Assembly (NCBI GenBank): GCA_013350335.1
Contig: CM023535.1
Coordinates: forward strand, 25,140,617 to 25,204,616
Origin: Chimonanthus salicifolius
Lineage: Eukaryota > Streptophyta > Magnoliopsida > Laurales > Calycanthaceae
Reading direction: 5' to 3'
Length of the DNA stretch: 64,000 bases
The notes beneath the pieces are model-generated. The model saw nothing but the letters and a program-made list of their open reading frames with translations. It had not been told where the DNA came from and did no database searches. Both the position numbers and the translations under genes were made by a program. This document shows, one piece after another, positions 46,386 through 57,391 of the stretch. Position 1 is the first letter of the stretch; each line of letters starts with the position of its first letter.

Positions 46386-49300
46386 TCAATTATCTCCAAA
46401 CCTCACCTTTGGCTGTTGCATCGTCTATTTCAAACGAGATCGACTCCAATAAGTTCCATTACTTAACAGAGGTACGAAGTGCAAGCAAAGGAAAAATACA
46501 TACCGTGATTCTACAGTGAATATTGAGATCACGGGTCATCTGCCGTAAACGGTTTCTTGCTAGTTCCTCTGCTCTGGAAGCCCTCATGCAAAATCTTTTG
46601 ATCTGCATCAGGAAAAGGGAGTCATTTCAGAGTCAGATAGCATATCATCTGTCACAGTTGCTCTTGCATTCATTTCTTCCATGGGCAATACATACGTGCC
46701 TGCATCAATAAACTTCTTTTATAGGTTGTATAACCAGCTTAAGGCACAAAGTTAAACAGGAGAATGGAAGAAGCATGCAGATTCTGAAGGAAATCTTACT
46801 AATTAGTCAGCACACACCAATACACCATGCACAGAAGAGTAGAAGACAGCTTCCTGAGAACTGTTTGAATAGGCATCCAATTTTATAGTCATTGTTTCCA
46901 AAATGTACCAAAATATATTGGGAGAAAATGGTGCTGCGGACAGGATTTAGGGTGAGTGCAAGTTAATCGGATGAGTATCCTCAAGGGGGAAAAAATTGAG
47001 GCCACAAAATTAAGGCAAGCAAAAAGGGAATTAATATCATGTTTAAACATATGCTGGTAAAGAGAAAACGACATTTTCTTTGGTCTTTTACCATGGCATG
47101 GTTCAATAACTAGGCAATTTGATCGAAAAGGACAGTAACACTAACAAGTTAAAACTTGTTCTCATACCATTCAATCAGACTCGAAAGGAGTAGCAGAGCA
47201 AGCTGCCTTGGCATGCTTGGAACATGACATTACCTTCTATAACAGCTTTCACTGTAAAAAGAAAAATTGCTAGGCAATTGTTTTGCATTTACCAGAGTGA
47301 AAGTGGAAATGTATCCTTTTTAGGGAGTTAGTCTACCTCACAAAATACACAAGGTGATCTGACACCAAAACAGATCACTCATACCTCACAGCCTTATCCC
47401 AATACTAAACACACTTTGTGTTTCATCCATCCAACTTCAAAATTCAAAAATTAACTGGGCCACTTACTAGCAGTTATTTGGTCTTCGCAGGAAATTTGAC
47501 AAAATTTGTAGATTATACATGCACTCTGTTTAGATAGTAGTTGATGAATATGATCGTGTTTAAGAAATAATGGGAAGGCATCTAATAAGGGACTGGGAGT
47601 GACAAGGAAACTTAGAATAGAGAGGAAAATAACCTTCACCCATGATTTCAAGTCTCATCAACTAAACAATATAATTAGATATTGAACACCTGAACACAAC
47701 ATACCAAAGAAGTTTGTTCCTATTGCAGGCTTCAAAGCATTACCTGATCAAGTTGAACCATAGCCTGGTCTCTAACACCATCAGAAGTAGACATGATCGA
47801 TTTCTCCATTACACTTTTCAAGGTTGACAATTCCTTCATTAACCCCACAGCCACTTGTTCAGCATCTTGCATTTGTTTCCTTGAAAATTCATTGGCTTTT
47901 TCTGCATGTAGACGAAAGGAATAACAATCTGGGCACATACAAAGCCCTCTGCATGCATTTGGTCGTGTCTTCAGGATGCCTTTCGTAGGAGCAAGTAAAG
48001 GCCTTTCCGAAGGAACAGAAACTTCAAACTGTGATGAACATTCAACGTTTGATGAATCAGAAGGCTTTACATCTGTACTCAATGCAGATTCCAGTGTGAT
48101 GCATCCCTCTATGGATTTTCTGGAAAGATCGGAATGGTCCTCTATATCATCAGCGAGCTCCATTGGCAAAGCTTCTTGGAAAGTGGGAGAAACAGAAAGT
48201 GGTTCACATGGAAGTCCATTTTTGTTAGTGGAAACTGCAGCATCATGGTCAAGATCAAATTTGCAAGAACTCTCTGGTACAGCCTGATCATGTGGTGATG
48301 CTGTCGCACTGCATGAAATAGCAGCGTCATACAAAGTGACATAATTTCCTGAGGCATTTTGATCAGGAATTTCAGTAATTGATTCTTTAAAAGATATCAG
48401 AGTAGAGCACTCAGCAATCAAAAAATCAGATGAACTGGCAGGAGGGCTTGTTTCTATCAATGTATCATTTACAGTACTCTCAACAGTATCAACACTCATT
48501 ACCTTCAATAAATTCGCCATAGAAATTCCAACAGTATCAACACTCTTTTCCATCATCTTTTCTGTTGATTGTGTTTCTAAACCATCGATACAATGTTCCT
48601 TTGGTTCATCAGGCAGAAAAGTACCTATACCGTTATCAAGACTATTTTCCTTTAGATTTCCAGTCATAGTACCTAAGCCATCATCAGGATTATTTTCCTG
48701 TATGTCTATAGTCAGAGGAGTGCCTCTGTCATCGTCAGGATTATTTTCCTTTGGATTTTCATTCAGAGTGACTAAACCATTGAGAACTTTTCCTCCTAAT
48801 CTTCCTGTAACTGGAGTTCCTACACTATCAACATGATGTTGTCTAGATAAAGTGTCTGTCTTATCACTGCCTAATTCGGTCTCACAAGAATGAGAATCCA
48901 ACAATTGCAATTGAGTCCTTTCATCCGCTACTTTTTTTGTTTTTTCTGAGCAAAGATTCTGGCAAGAATGAATTTCCAAAGGACCTACAAAATAAATAAA
49001 AAATATCAATGCAAATAAGTTTTAACTGTCCAAGTAATGAACTAATATTGTGAAAGAATACAAAAGGCCCAAGATATTACTATCAGTTTCTCTTGCAAGA
49101 TCCATAAGAAATGGTAGCAATCTTCTGTAGCTCAAGGAATTTGGGGTTTGGAAGAGCTTTAATCGTGAGCAACGAACCAGCCCCTGCAACGATGCCACCA
49201 CACACAAACATAAGCAGGGATAGAACAATATTGATCATGATAATTCTTTGTCAATATCAAGCACATTTGGTTGAATTTCTTGTAACCATACAATTGTCAG

Positions 49301-51656
49301 CCCAACTAGTGGGGTTTTTTCTTGTTTGTGCCAGCATTCCATTCAGGAGGGACCAACCCTAAAGGGATCCAAACCATTCATCAGGTTGTGTGAATCACTT
49401 ATACAAATCTTCTTAGAAAAAGCCAACTCTTTGATTGGTGGACCATTGCACACAAGCAGTAATGGGCTACGGTTCATACATAGCCATCCATTTACAGGCA
49501 ATCAATCAGATGGCTAGTACAGTCTAAAGGTGTTTTCATCATCAAACCTTTGCAGTGGATCCCTAAGGCAAAGAAACTGGATCACAAAAATGTGGGTCCT
49601 CACTTGTACCTGATAATAGTCAATCCATAACATAAAAAAAACTTCCAAGTCAAGGAGAAATTTGCATTTAAGGATGCCAAATTCATGCCAATATCATTTA
49701 CAGTACCAAGCACCTTTCTAGTACCCAATATTCACTGCATTTATTATCCAATTACAGACATAAATAACAAAAAAAATATGCAATTTTATCATGACAGAAA
49801 AGAGTTGTACACCAGTGCGCATTTTCAGGCAGGACTGCAGGATTGATGCTTGAGCATTTCTGCATGGAATAGAAATGCACAAAATACTGTATGGGGCACC
49901 CCAAGTAGTATTTCAGTTAAAATGATTACCTATTAACCTAATAGTATTTGGCCCCTATTTGTAATTGAATACCGATACACTAAACAGTAACCGATACATA
50001 GAACTATGAATTAAAAGTAACTGTCTTCCTTACCTGCGTGGTCTTGACTACAGTTTTTGTAGTATCTTTCCTGGATTGACAAAATCCTTCATCATCACAC
50101 AGGTTATCAGTGGAAATGCTCAATGGGTTATCCACAATATGATCTGCATCAATCAAATTGATCCCCTTCTCATTTCCTTCATCTCGCAAAATGGATTTTG
50201 AAAGCACTTCAATGTCTGGTGGAGTAGTTTGAATCCATTCCTCACCTGAAGGCTCAATCCCACCCAGCATTTCTTCTGTCCCTTCATTAATTTTCTGCTC
50301 CTCATCACAGACTACCCCACCGGTGTAAACTTCTTCATTAGTACATGGGTTGTCCGCTGAAATAGTTGTACTTGATGAGTTGTTCTTCACATTACTATTT
50401 GTGATCGTTGTATCAATCCCCCTTTCCTTTCCCCCATCTACCTGCACAATTGATTTGCATAAGAGGTCAATGTTCCGCAACAACTGAGTAGATTCATCAC
50501 CTAAACCATCAATACTACGCTGATCTACTTGAATCCCATTTTCAATGTTCTGTGCATAACAGACCTCGCCAAGTGTACAAGGTGCTTCATCAATGCATGG
50601 ATTGCCACATAAAATACTTGGGTTTGATGGGCTTTCCATTGCACAATCGGCATCAATCGAATCAGTGCCCCTTACTTTACCTCCTTCCTGTAAATCTTCT
50701 TCCTGTCCATCAGATTTATAGTATTGCTGGATCCATTCAAAATCACTAAAACTACCTGAAATTGCTTCAGTCCCACCATCCATCCTTCGCTCCTCGTAAC
50801 AGACCCCCCCATTTGCACAAAGCCCTCTCGACAGCCGATTGTCTGTGGCAATACCATCATTTGAAGGGTTATCTACAACAGCATCTGTATCAATTGAATC
50901 GATAACGCTTTCATTTCCTCTGTGTTCAAATGTATCAGATTTAGGAAATATGTCACTTCCCGGCAGCGCCGTGTGAATCCAATCTTCGCTTGAACAATCG
51001 ACCCTACTCAAAATTGACTCAACTACATTATTGATTTTCTCCTCATCATAACAGGCCTCCCCAGTTGCACAAAACCCTTCACCACCGCACATATCATCGC
51101 AAGAAGTACTTTCATTTGGTGGATTTTCTACTACTTGAGCTATATCAACCGAATCAATCCCCTTTTCATCCCCTTCGTCTTCTCGAGCTGCTGTATGAAT
51201 CAATTCCTTGTCTGAACCACTGACGCCGTCCGTGTTCGGTTCAATCCCAGCATTCCCATCAAATCCCACCTCCATTTGTGTATCGCTTGATTTTGGGCTC
51301 TGAAAGCCATCTGGGTCGGCCCGAATTTTTGCCCTTTTGTTAGGGGAGCATTCACCGTCTACCGAAGCAGGCGAGAAAACCCGTCTTGACCGAAGATCCT
51401 TGATCAGAACGCAAGAGCTGCCTCTGCAGGAATCGTCAATGGGTTCTCGCCCATTGGTTGAAGTTCGCGGAGAAGATCCTGACCGTTGGATTCGGATATA
51501 GGGGGAGAGCTTGTGTTTTGGATTGGGATCGATCCAGGCGCGGCCGGAGCGGTTGCGGTGGATGAAGAGCTCGGATCTGCTGCGGGTGAATATGACATTA
51601 GGAGGTTGGGAAGAAGGACGCCTTCGCTTTCTCGAATGAAAAGGCTCTTCTTCCAT
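46386..51656 (-). CDS. Uncharacterised plant nuclear-type protein, five exons, 1034 aa
   Basis: Exons on the minus strand: 51656-50034, 49183-49081, 48984-47744, 46602-46504 and 46424-46386. Every intron is GT-AG and the phases agree (0, 1, 0, 0); total 3105 nt ending in TGA. The ATG at 51656 opens a basic segment (RKRRR at 9-13, PNKRAKIR at 105-112) suggesting nuclear import. Residues 166-530 are five acidic repeats of about 83 aa, each starting like GIDSVD or VIDSID. Exon 2 gives a short conserved-looking block (FQTPNSLSYRRLLPFLMD). Residues 627-755 are a second set of about eight 16-17-aa repeats. A CX3CXCX2C motif (CRGLCMCPDC, 920-929) may bind metal and is followed by a helical, probably coiled-coil region to about 1020 and a basic end (QQPKVRFGDN). 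From memory this C-terminal layout matches plant-specific proteins of unknown function. I assign no role. Confidence 0.85.
48446..48832 (-). repeat. In-frame minisatellite in exon 3
   Basis: About eight units of 48-51 bp encode a degenerate 16-17-aa motif with the order (V/I/P)D..G(T/L), then hydroxylated residues, then (P/L)KEN. It covers residues 627-755 of the host protein. The length multiple of three keeps the frame open. Confidence 0.75.
50060..51161 (-). repeat. Five large in-frame repeats in exon 1
   Basis: Units start at residues 166, 251, 330, 413 and 498 (spacing 85, 79, 83, 85). Shared marks are (G/V)(I/T)(D/N)S(V/I)D, a V(V/E)(D/E)NP block, two or more cysteines near GEGFC or GGVCY, then DEEKIN and EDWI(H/Q). 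The repeats are diverged, so the expansion is old. Confidence 0.8.
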
Positions 51657-51753
51657 TTTGGGATTTCTTGCGTTTGAAGTGATTGGAAGTTCTGGAGGAA
51701 GAAGGAGACGGTGAAAGATGGTGTGATTGGGTATTTTCCTTTATCTTGGAATG

Positions 51754-51791
51754 GCGGGAAGGATTCAGCGGGAATTGGAGTTGGCGGGAAT
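51754..51791 (-). promoter_or_regulatory. E2F-type sites upstream of the host gene
   Basis: Two exact matches to the E2F consensus WTTSSCSS (ATTCCCGC on the minus strand, at 51775-51768 and 51791-51784) and one near match (CTTCCCGC, 51761-51754) lie 98-135 bp upstream of the ATG. Clustering close to the likely transcription start is typical of plant E2F targets. S-phase-linked expression is an inference. Confidence 0.55.
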
Positions 51792-52477
51792 TGGTTGTTT
51801 GGTAGCCCGCGGGATCATATAATTCACAAGGTCCCTCGAGATGGGTCGCGGCTGGACTAGGTCGGGACTCGGGAGTGAGGTGGCCAGGTGAGGCCGCGGG
51901 ACATCAATGAATCTCATTATTGTGATTTATGAGACGGAAAAATTACGAGGGAGTAAATAGGCAAGCAGGTGATGGTTGCCTCGGTTTTTAGCAAAATAAA
52001 TTTTAACAAAAATTATTTCTTGACAAATGGTTTCTAGGAATTTATTTTTTATTAAAATGAATTTATATGTTTTTCATTAATGTGTATGAAGAAAATTTAT
52101 TAATAAATGAGTTAAAGTGGGTGAATGAATTAATTCATCTAATAAATGAGTGAAGATTGGTGTGATCAAGTTTTGAAAATGTGTTTCGTAATTTTCTAAT
52201 AAAGCATTTTTTATGAGTTTTGATGCAAAGTTTCTAATTTACTTTTATAAAAAAAATTAACATTGAGAATTCAAATTTATTAGAAAAATTTAGCAAATCA
52301 ATAAACCAACTTATAGGGTCTAGCCTTATTTAGTCCAAGTGTAGGTCAAAAGTAGACTCAACTTAGAAAAGGTTTATCTAAGGCTAAATACTCTCTCTGG
52401 CCCATTTTACTTGTCCTATTTTAAAACTTTGAATCTTTTAAAGGATAGTTTCAGGAGCCAAAGTACATAGATAGATA
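51792..52477. other. Upstream flank of the host gene
   Basis: Moderately GC-rich to 51905, then AT-rich intergenic DNA. No other gene or element end is recognised before the hAT element. Confidence 0.5.
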
Positions 52478-53320
52478 TAGGGGTGAAACTTGGGTTGGGT
52501 TTTGGCCCAACCCAACTGATCCGACCCAAAAATAGTGTGGGCTAGGTAGTAGAAATTGTAAACTCGAGTCGGGTTGGGTTAGAAAAAAAAAAACCCAACT
52601 GAAATTCGGGTCAAGTTGAACTGAGCTCTTTAAATCTCAACCCGACCCAAGAAGACCCAAATTTCCTAAGAAAAGCATGCTGATCTGATGCTACCCACTT
52701 GCCTTCCTTTTCCTTCTAGTTTCAAATCCCACTTCTTTAGTTCGGTCCCACCTCACATGGGGAGAGACACCCAACACTCTTTTCAAAACCTTCCTGCTAC
52801 ATCCAACACTCTTTTCAAAATCTTCTTCTGTTTTCAAAACCTACTTCTTTAGTTGGGGTGTTGGAACCTGTCTGTTGAGACGGCAGCAGCGCACACACGT
52901 CAAAAAGGGATTTTCTATAGCGGATCGATGAGGGAAAGGAATCCCCAATTGCAGAGATCTGATTGAGATTGGGGGAAAAAATATCCCAAATGCAGAGATC
53001 TGATCGGAAGTTCTGCTTTGGATCGATAGAGAGGAACCGATCTGCTTGATGGAAGAGGAAAAGGCTGATAGTGGTTGTTCTTTCTTCCATCCTGCCAATG
53101 ATATTTGAGGAGTTTGTTTCTCCTTCGAATCAGAAATTCATCTTATTACTATAGGGTTGCAGCTCGGGTCGGGTCAAGTCTGGTTGGGCCAACGTCGAGT
53201 TGAGGTTGGATAAATCGAGTTTTAAATTCAGGTCGGATTGGGTTTGGTTCAGAATGTTGTGACCTGGGTTAGGGCTGAGTTTATTAAAATCCGACCCGCT
53301 AGGCCTGAGTTTCAGCCCTA
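52478..53320. mobile_element. Non-autonomous hAT element, Ac-like ends (843 bp)
   Basis: The left end TAGGGGTGAAACTTGGG and the reverse complement of the right end, TAGGGCTGAAACTCAGG, form terminal inverted repeats of the TAGGG-TGAAA type seen in Ac-like hAT elements. They are flanked by 8-bp copies GATAGATA (52470-52477) and AATAGATA (53321-53328). The subterminal zones are rich in GGGTTGGG and CCCAACCC. No transposase frame is present, so it would need a partner element. Confidence 0.75.
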
Positions 53321-54092
53321 AATAGATAGAGAGAATCTACATGTACTTGTAATTTGTAATATAGAATATCATACAACTATTTTGAGATAGTTTTAGACAA
53401 CTAAATTAAAACAATAGTAAATATAAGATTGTCTGGCTTGAATTAGTCAAACTTGAGCTTAAGCATACATCTAGATTTAAGTAAGATCAATTCAAACAAA
53501 CCCAATCTTGAAGTCTAGATAGGCTTTAAATTCAAATTCCATATTCGAGCTTATTTGAGTCAGGATTTGTTTCTACACTAAGTCGGGCTAACTAACTTAT
53601 GAAATTTGTATACTATATAAATTTTTATATTAAGAAACCCTATGTTTATGTAAATTATTTGAGAAATATATATATACAAAATTGGGCTTTTGGCCTTTTT
53701 AAAAGTTGACCTTTCATAGTAGGATTAGGAATTTAGGATTTAGTGCATTTTAAGTGTATGCATCAGTCTCGCTTAAAAAAGAAGCCAAGTTAATCATGGG
53801 CCATAATAATATAAGCTGAATTTTATTGCACACGCGTGGGTTACTAAAAACATTCAACATAATGAGGGTGTCCACTGAGATTTGAATTTCTTCTTAAATG
53901 ATTATGCTTCTAAAACTAAATTATCCGATACAATTTAATAAAGGATGAGTCTTAGATATCTCCATTTTCATCTATGCCGTTCATTGAGAGTTAACTTTTT
54001 AAGCTTCACCTTTTTATTTTTTGACCTTAAAAGAAAAAGGGTTATTAGAACCGACCTTATTGGATGTTCAGGTAATGAATTCAGTTGATACG
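53321..54092. other. Intergenic AT-rich sequence between hAT elements
   Basis: No coding frame, RNA gene or clear element end is seen. Confidence 0.55.
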
Positions 54093-55312
54093 CAGGGTCG
54101 GCCCTGGATATAGGCGGTCGCCTAGGGCCTCTAAATAAATAGGGCCCCCAAGTCCATAAACTCCTTTACTATATGTTAAATAGTTAATAATGTAAAATTC
54201 AATTACAAATTCATTCATGTTCAGCCGATTAGAGTTGTTTTTTTCACAAATTTCAGGCCTGAGATCAAATCCGGGCTGCATTAATAATAATATTTTTTTA
54301 TTTTTATTAATTAAGTTATTTAATAATAATAATGAAAAATAACAATAATTTGAATTAATACTACTTGAAATCATTTGACTATTTTAAATATTTCGAATTT
54401 ATAACACTCAAAATTGAAAATTTATATATTGATAATTTTTATACTCAATTTAAAGCGTAGGTTTCTTAAAAAATTAAAATAATGATAGTAACAATTATAA
54501 TAATTATTATTATAATCCTCATTTTATTGAGTTTAATAATAATAACAATAATAATAAAATAATTTTAATTAATAAAGAATCTTTTAAAATATATCTATCA
54601 TCTAAATAAAGAGAAAGAAAAATCTATATTGAGTTGATAATTTTGAATTAAAAATAATTTAAAGCTTTTAAAATTTGAAGAGATGAAAAAACATAGATTT
54701 ATTCATTTGATAAATGTAGATTTTATTAGAAATAATATATAAGTACAAATCATTATAATTAAGATAATTTTTAATTTTTTAAAAAATACAGAAAAATTGA
54801 AAAATTAAAATAATAATAATATCTTCTTTTCAAGTGAGAATTTGCATTAGTGTCACACTCGAATATGATAAAAGATACAGCACCAAAAGAATGAATTGCC
54901 AAAGTATATAAAAAAGAATGAATTGTTGTTTTCCAAATGCATGAATTGCTTATAGAATAATTTTGATTACACAACTTACAGTTACCTATACAGAAATAAG
55001 TTTTTCAAAGTTAAAACTGATAAAATCTTATCTTCTGTCTACAATGTCATAAGAAAGATTGAATGGATTAGCTATCTTATCTATTGAAAAATAAATGTTA
55101 AAAAAACTTGAATATAGTAATTTAATTAGTAATTTTGCATCTCAAAATAAGAATAAATTTTAAATAATACTTTGTTATAAATTTGATTATGATATTTTAT
55201 TTAGTTTCACACATTGTAAACAAAAAATTGTATGATTTTATTTTTTGTGAGTATATAAAGGCCCCATCTTAAAAACTCGCCTAGGGCCCTTGAAATCTCA
55301 GAGCAGACCTTG
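54093..55312. mobile_element. Non-autonomous hAT element, CAGGGTCGGCCCTG ends (1220 bp)
   Basis: The left end CAGGGTCGGCCCTGG is paired with CAAGGTCTGCTCTGA (reverse complement of the right end), with matching CGCCTAGGGCC blocks further in on both sides. 8-bp copies TTGATACG (54085-54092) and TTGATAGG (55313-55320) flank it. The interior is very AT-rich and lacks a transposase. Ends of this type are familiar from Tip100-like hAT elements, which is from memory. Confidence 0.75.
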
Positions 55313-55320
55313 TTGATAGG

Positions 55321-55543
55321 TTACGGTCAAATGAAGGCTACAACATTGTGTGGTGTTGCAGTTGGTTACTGTTGAGGTGGTGTGCCATTGTAACCTGTTG
55401 CGTCTAAGATGTGCCCATATCAGAATTTAAAAAAATGAAAGTGGCGTCGATGAAAGAGATAAAATGTATATCGATAATACATATCTGCAAACTGTTAATT
55501 AAACTCTTGGTTACCATTTTTTCATCATAATTATATCGACAAG
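55321..55543. other. Short intergenic stretch
   Basis: Unique-looking sequence between the hAT target copy and the presumed edge of the copia-like LTR. Nothing is recognised in it. Confidence 0.4.
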
Positions 55544-57391
55544 TGTGATGGAAATATAAGAAATAAATATAAATGCACAAAGTAAAGTGAGAGGTGAAAA
55601 GAGATAGAAAATCTTGAGACAATGATTTTTACGTGGTTCAGCAACCTTGCCTACATCTATGCCTTAAGTACACCACTTTAAGATTTCACTAACTTTTTCT
55701 TCGAGGGTGGAGAATAAACCTATTACAACCTTGATCTCTTTCACGGGTAGAGATTGAACTTATACAATGCTTGATCTTCTTCAGGGGTGAAGATCGGACC
55801 GATAATGCTCGAGAGAGAAGACACCCTTCTATCTTTATAAGGGTTACACCAACTCTATAAAAATTACACAATGATAGAAAGAATTTGATTTTTAGAAAAA
55901 TACCAAGAACACTTGCATCTTGATGTTCGAAGTGGCTTTGGCACGTTTGAAGATCCTCCACTTTTCTTGGCTTCTTTGATGAAGTGTAGATGCTCCAATG
56001 ATGCCCAACCAAGATGTAGGAGAAGAGATTTAGGAATGGTAGAAGGTTTACCTATAAATACAATCTATCCCTAAAGGTTCTCTCAAATATACACCCAAGA
56101 CAGCGTAAGATGTTCAAGATTTGCCTATGAGAGCTTTGAGTGTGAGTGTGAGTGAGATTGAGTTCAAGAACTTTGGTAATCTAACTATGGAGTTTTAGTG
56201 TTTTTGAAATGATTGGGAGTTTTTGTGAATTTTAGAGAGGGTTTTGCTCATAAAAAATCAACCATTGGAATGCCTTAAGATCATGTATTTAAAGCCCTTT
56301 TAAAGATATGGCAGTTGGAAGTCAAACACGCAACAAAAAAGTTGTTAAAAACTAACCGTTACATTTTCAGTCGACTGAAAAATCCAAAAATGTCCGTTAA
56401 AACATCTGGGCACAATTTAGTTGACTGAAATCAATGATTCAGTCGACTGAATCTCTTCTGAGGTTGAAAAGTCCAATCTACAATACTTTCAATCGATTGA
56501 AACATAAAGTTCAGCCGACTGAATCTCAGTAGTTTTGTACACCTTCACTAAAACAACCATAACTTGGTTTCCCGAACTCGATTTTGGGAGTTCTTGGGCT
56601 CGTTGGAAATCTAATTGAGATATCTATCTACTCACGAAACTTGACTTTGACAAAATTGTTTTGATCTGTTTTGCACCCTTTCATTGAAATGCTTATAACT
56701 TGAGCTATAAATTTTCGAATTGGGTTTTCTTGGACTTTTTGAAAAGATCTTTTAATGGTCTATCAAATCAAGAAGATTTTACTAATACTTGAGCACATTT
56801 GATATAAGCAAAAGCTTGTCCAAAATAGAGCAAAATTCACCTAACCTAAGAAATCTAAATAAGTTCTACCAAATTTTAAATTATGAATTCTAAGGTTTAT
56901 CCAAATGGCAAGTGTATGTCTTCTAAGTCATTCCTAAAGTCCAAATACCTATGTTGCTTGGCATTAATGAAGTTCTTCTGGTTTCGGTGCGATGCCTTGC
57001 AAATGATACGTCTTCTAGAGCTTCAAGCTTGATTTGACTTTATTGTTCTTCGAGAGGCACCGTCTTGAACACATGAACATGGTCACGACTCAGTCAAATA
57101 AATTGACAACTCAGGACTTAGCCGGGCACAGTCAGAAAATTGACAACTCATTATGACACAGGGGAGACAGATTTAACTTTTAGGCCAACAATCTCCCCCC
57201 TTGTCAATTTCGTGACAAAACCTAAAAAATATTCTATACACACCCAAATACATATTACAGTCTTTGACAATTTCAAATACATGACATGTACAAAAATACA
57301 ATATTACAATACTCTCAATGAACATGGACATGACAACTTTAAGTCTGAAGGCTTGAAGACTCATGGCAGCTGCTCATTAGAATATGCCTGT
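55544..57391 (-). mobile_element. Copia-like 3' LTR and internal end, interrupted at 57391
   Basis: On the minus strand a purine tract (GACAAGGGGGGAGAT, 57205-57191) runs into TGTTGGCC, the usual arrangement at copia 3' LTRs. The LTR would span 57190 to about 55544, where CCATCACA gives a CA end. That edge is tentative because the other LTR is not in the window. It holds a palindrome array, a TATA-like TTTAAATA (about 56290) and an ACGTGGTTCAGCAACC block common in plant LTR sequences. The internal part (57191-57391) is cut off by the next element. Confidence 0.5.
56366..56523. repeat. Palindromic repeat array, TTCAGTCGACTGAA type
   Basis: Five units: 56366-56379 and 56438-56451 (perfect 14-bp palindrome), 56416-56430 (one change), 56487-56502 (TTTCAATCGATTGAAA, still perfectly symmetric through paired changes) and 56510-56523 (one change). 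They lie 75-230 bp upstream of the TATA-like box in LTR orientation. Confidence 0.85.

Noticed and set aside
47976..48287. 103-codon plus-strand ORF in the host gene region
   Set aside because: Antisense to exon 3 of the minus-strand gene. The sense frame has consistent splice phases and repeats.
49009..49022. ATG-like start of exon 3 as a separate single-exon gene
   Set aside because: The upstream residues (MIFFIYFVG) are intron sequence. A GT-AG model with matching phase joins exons 2 and 3.
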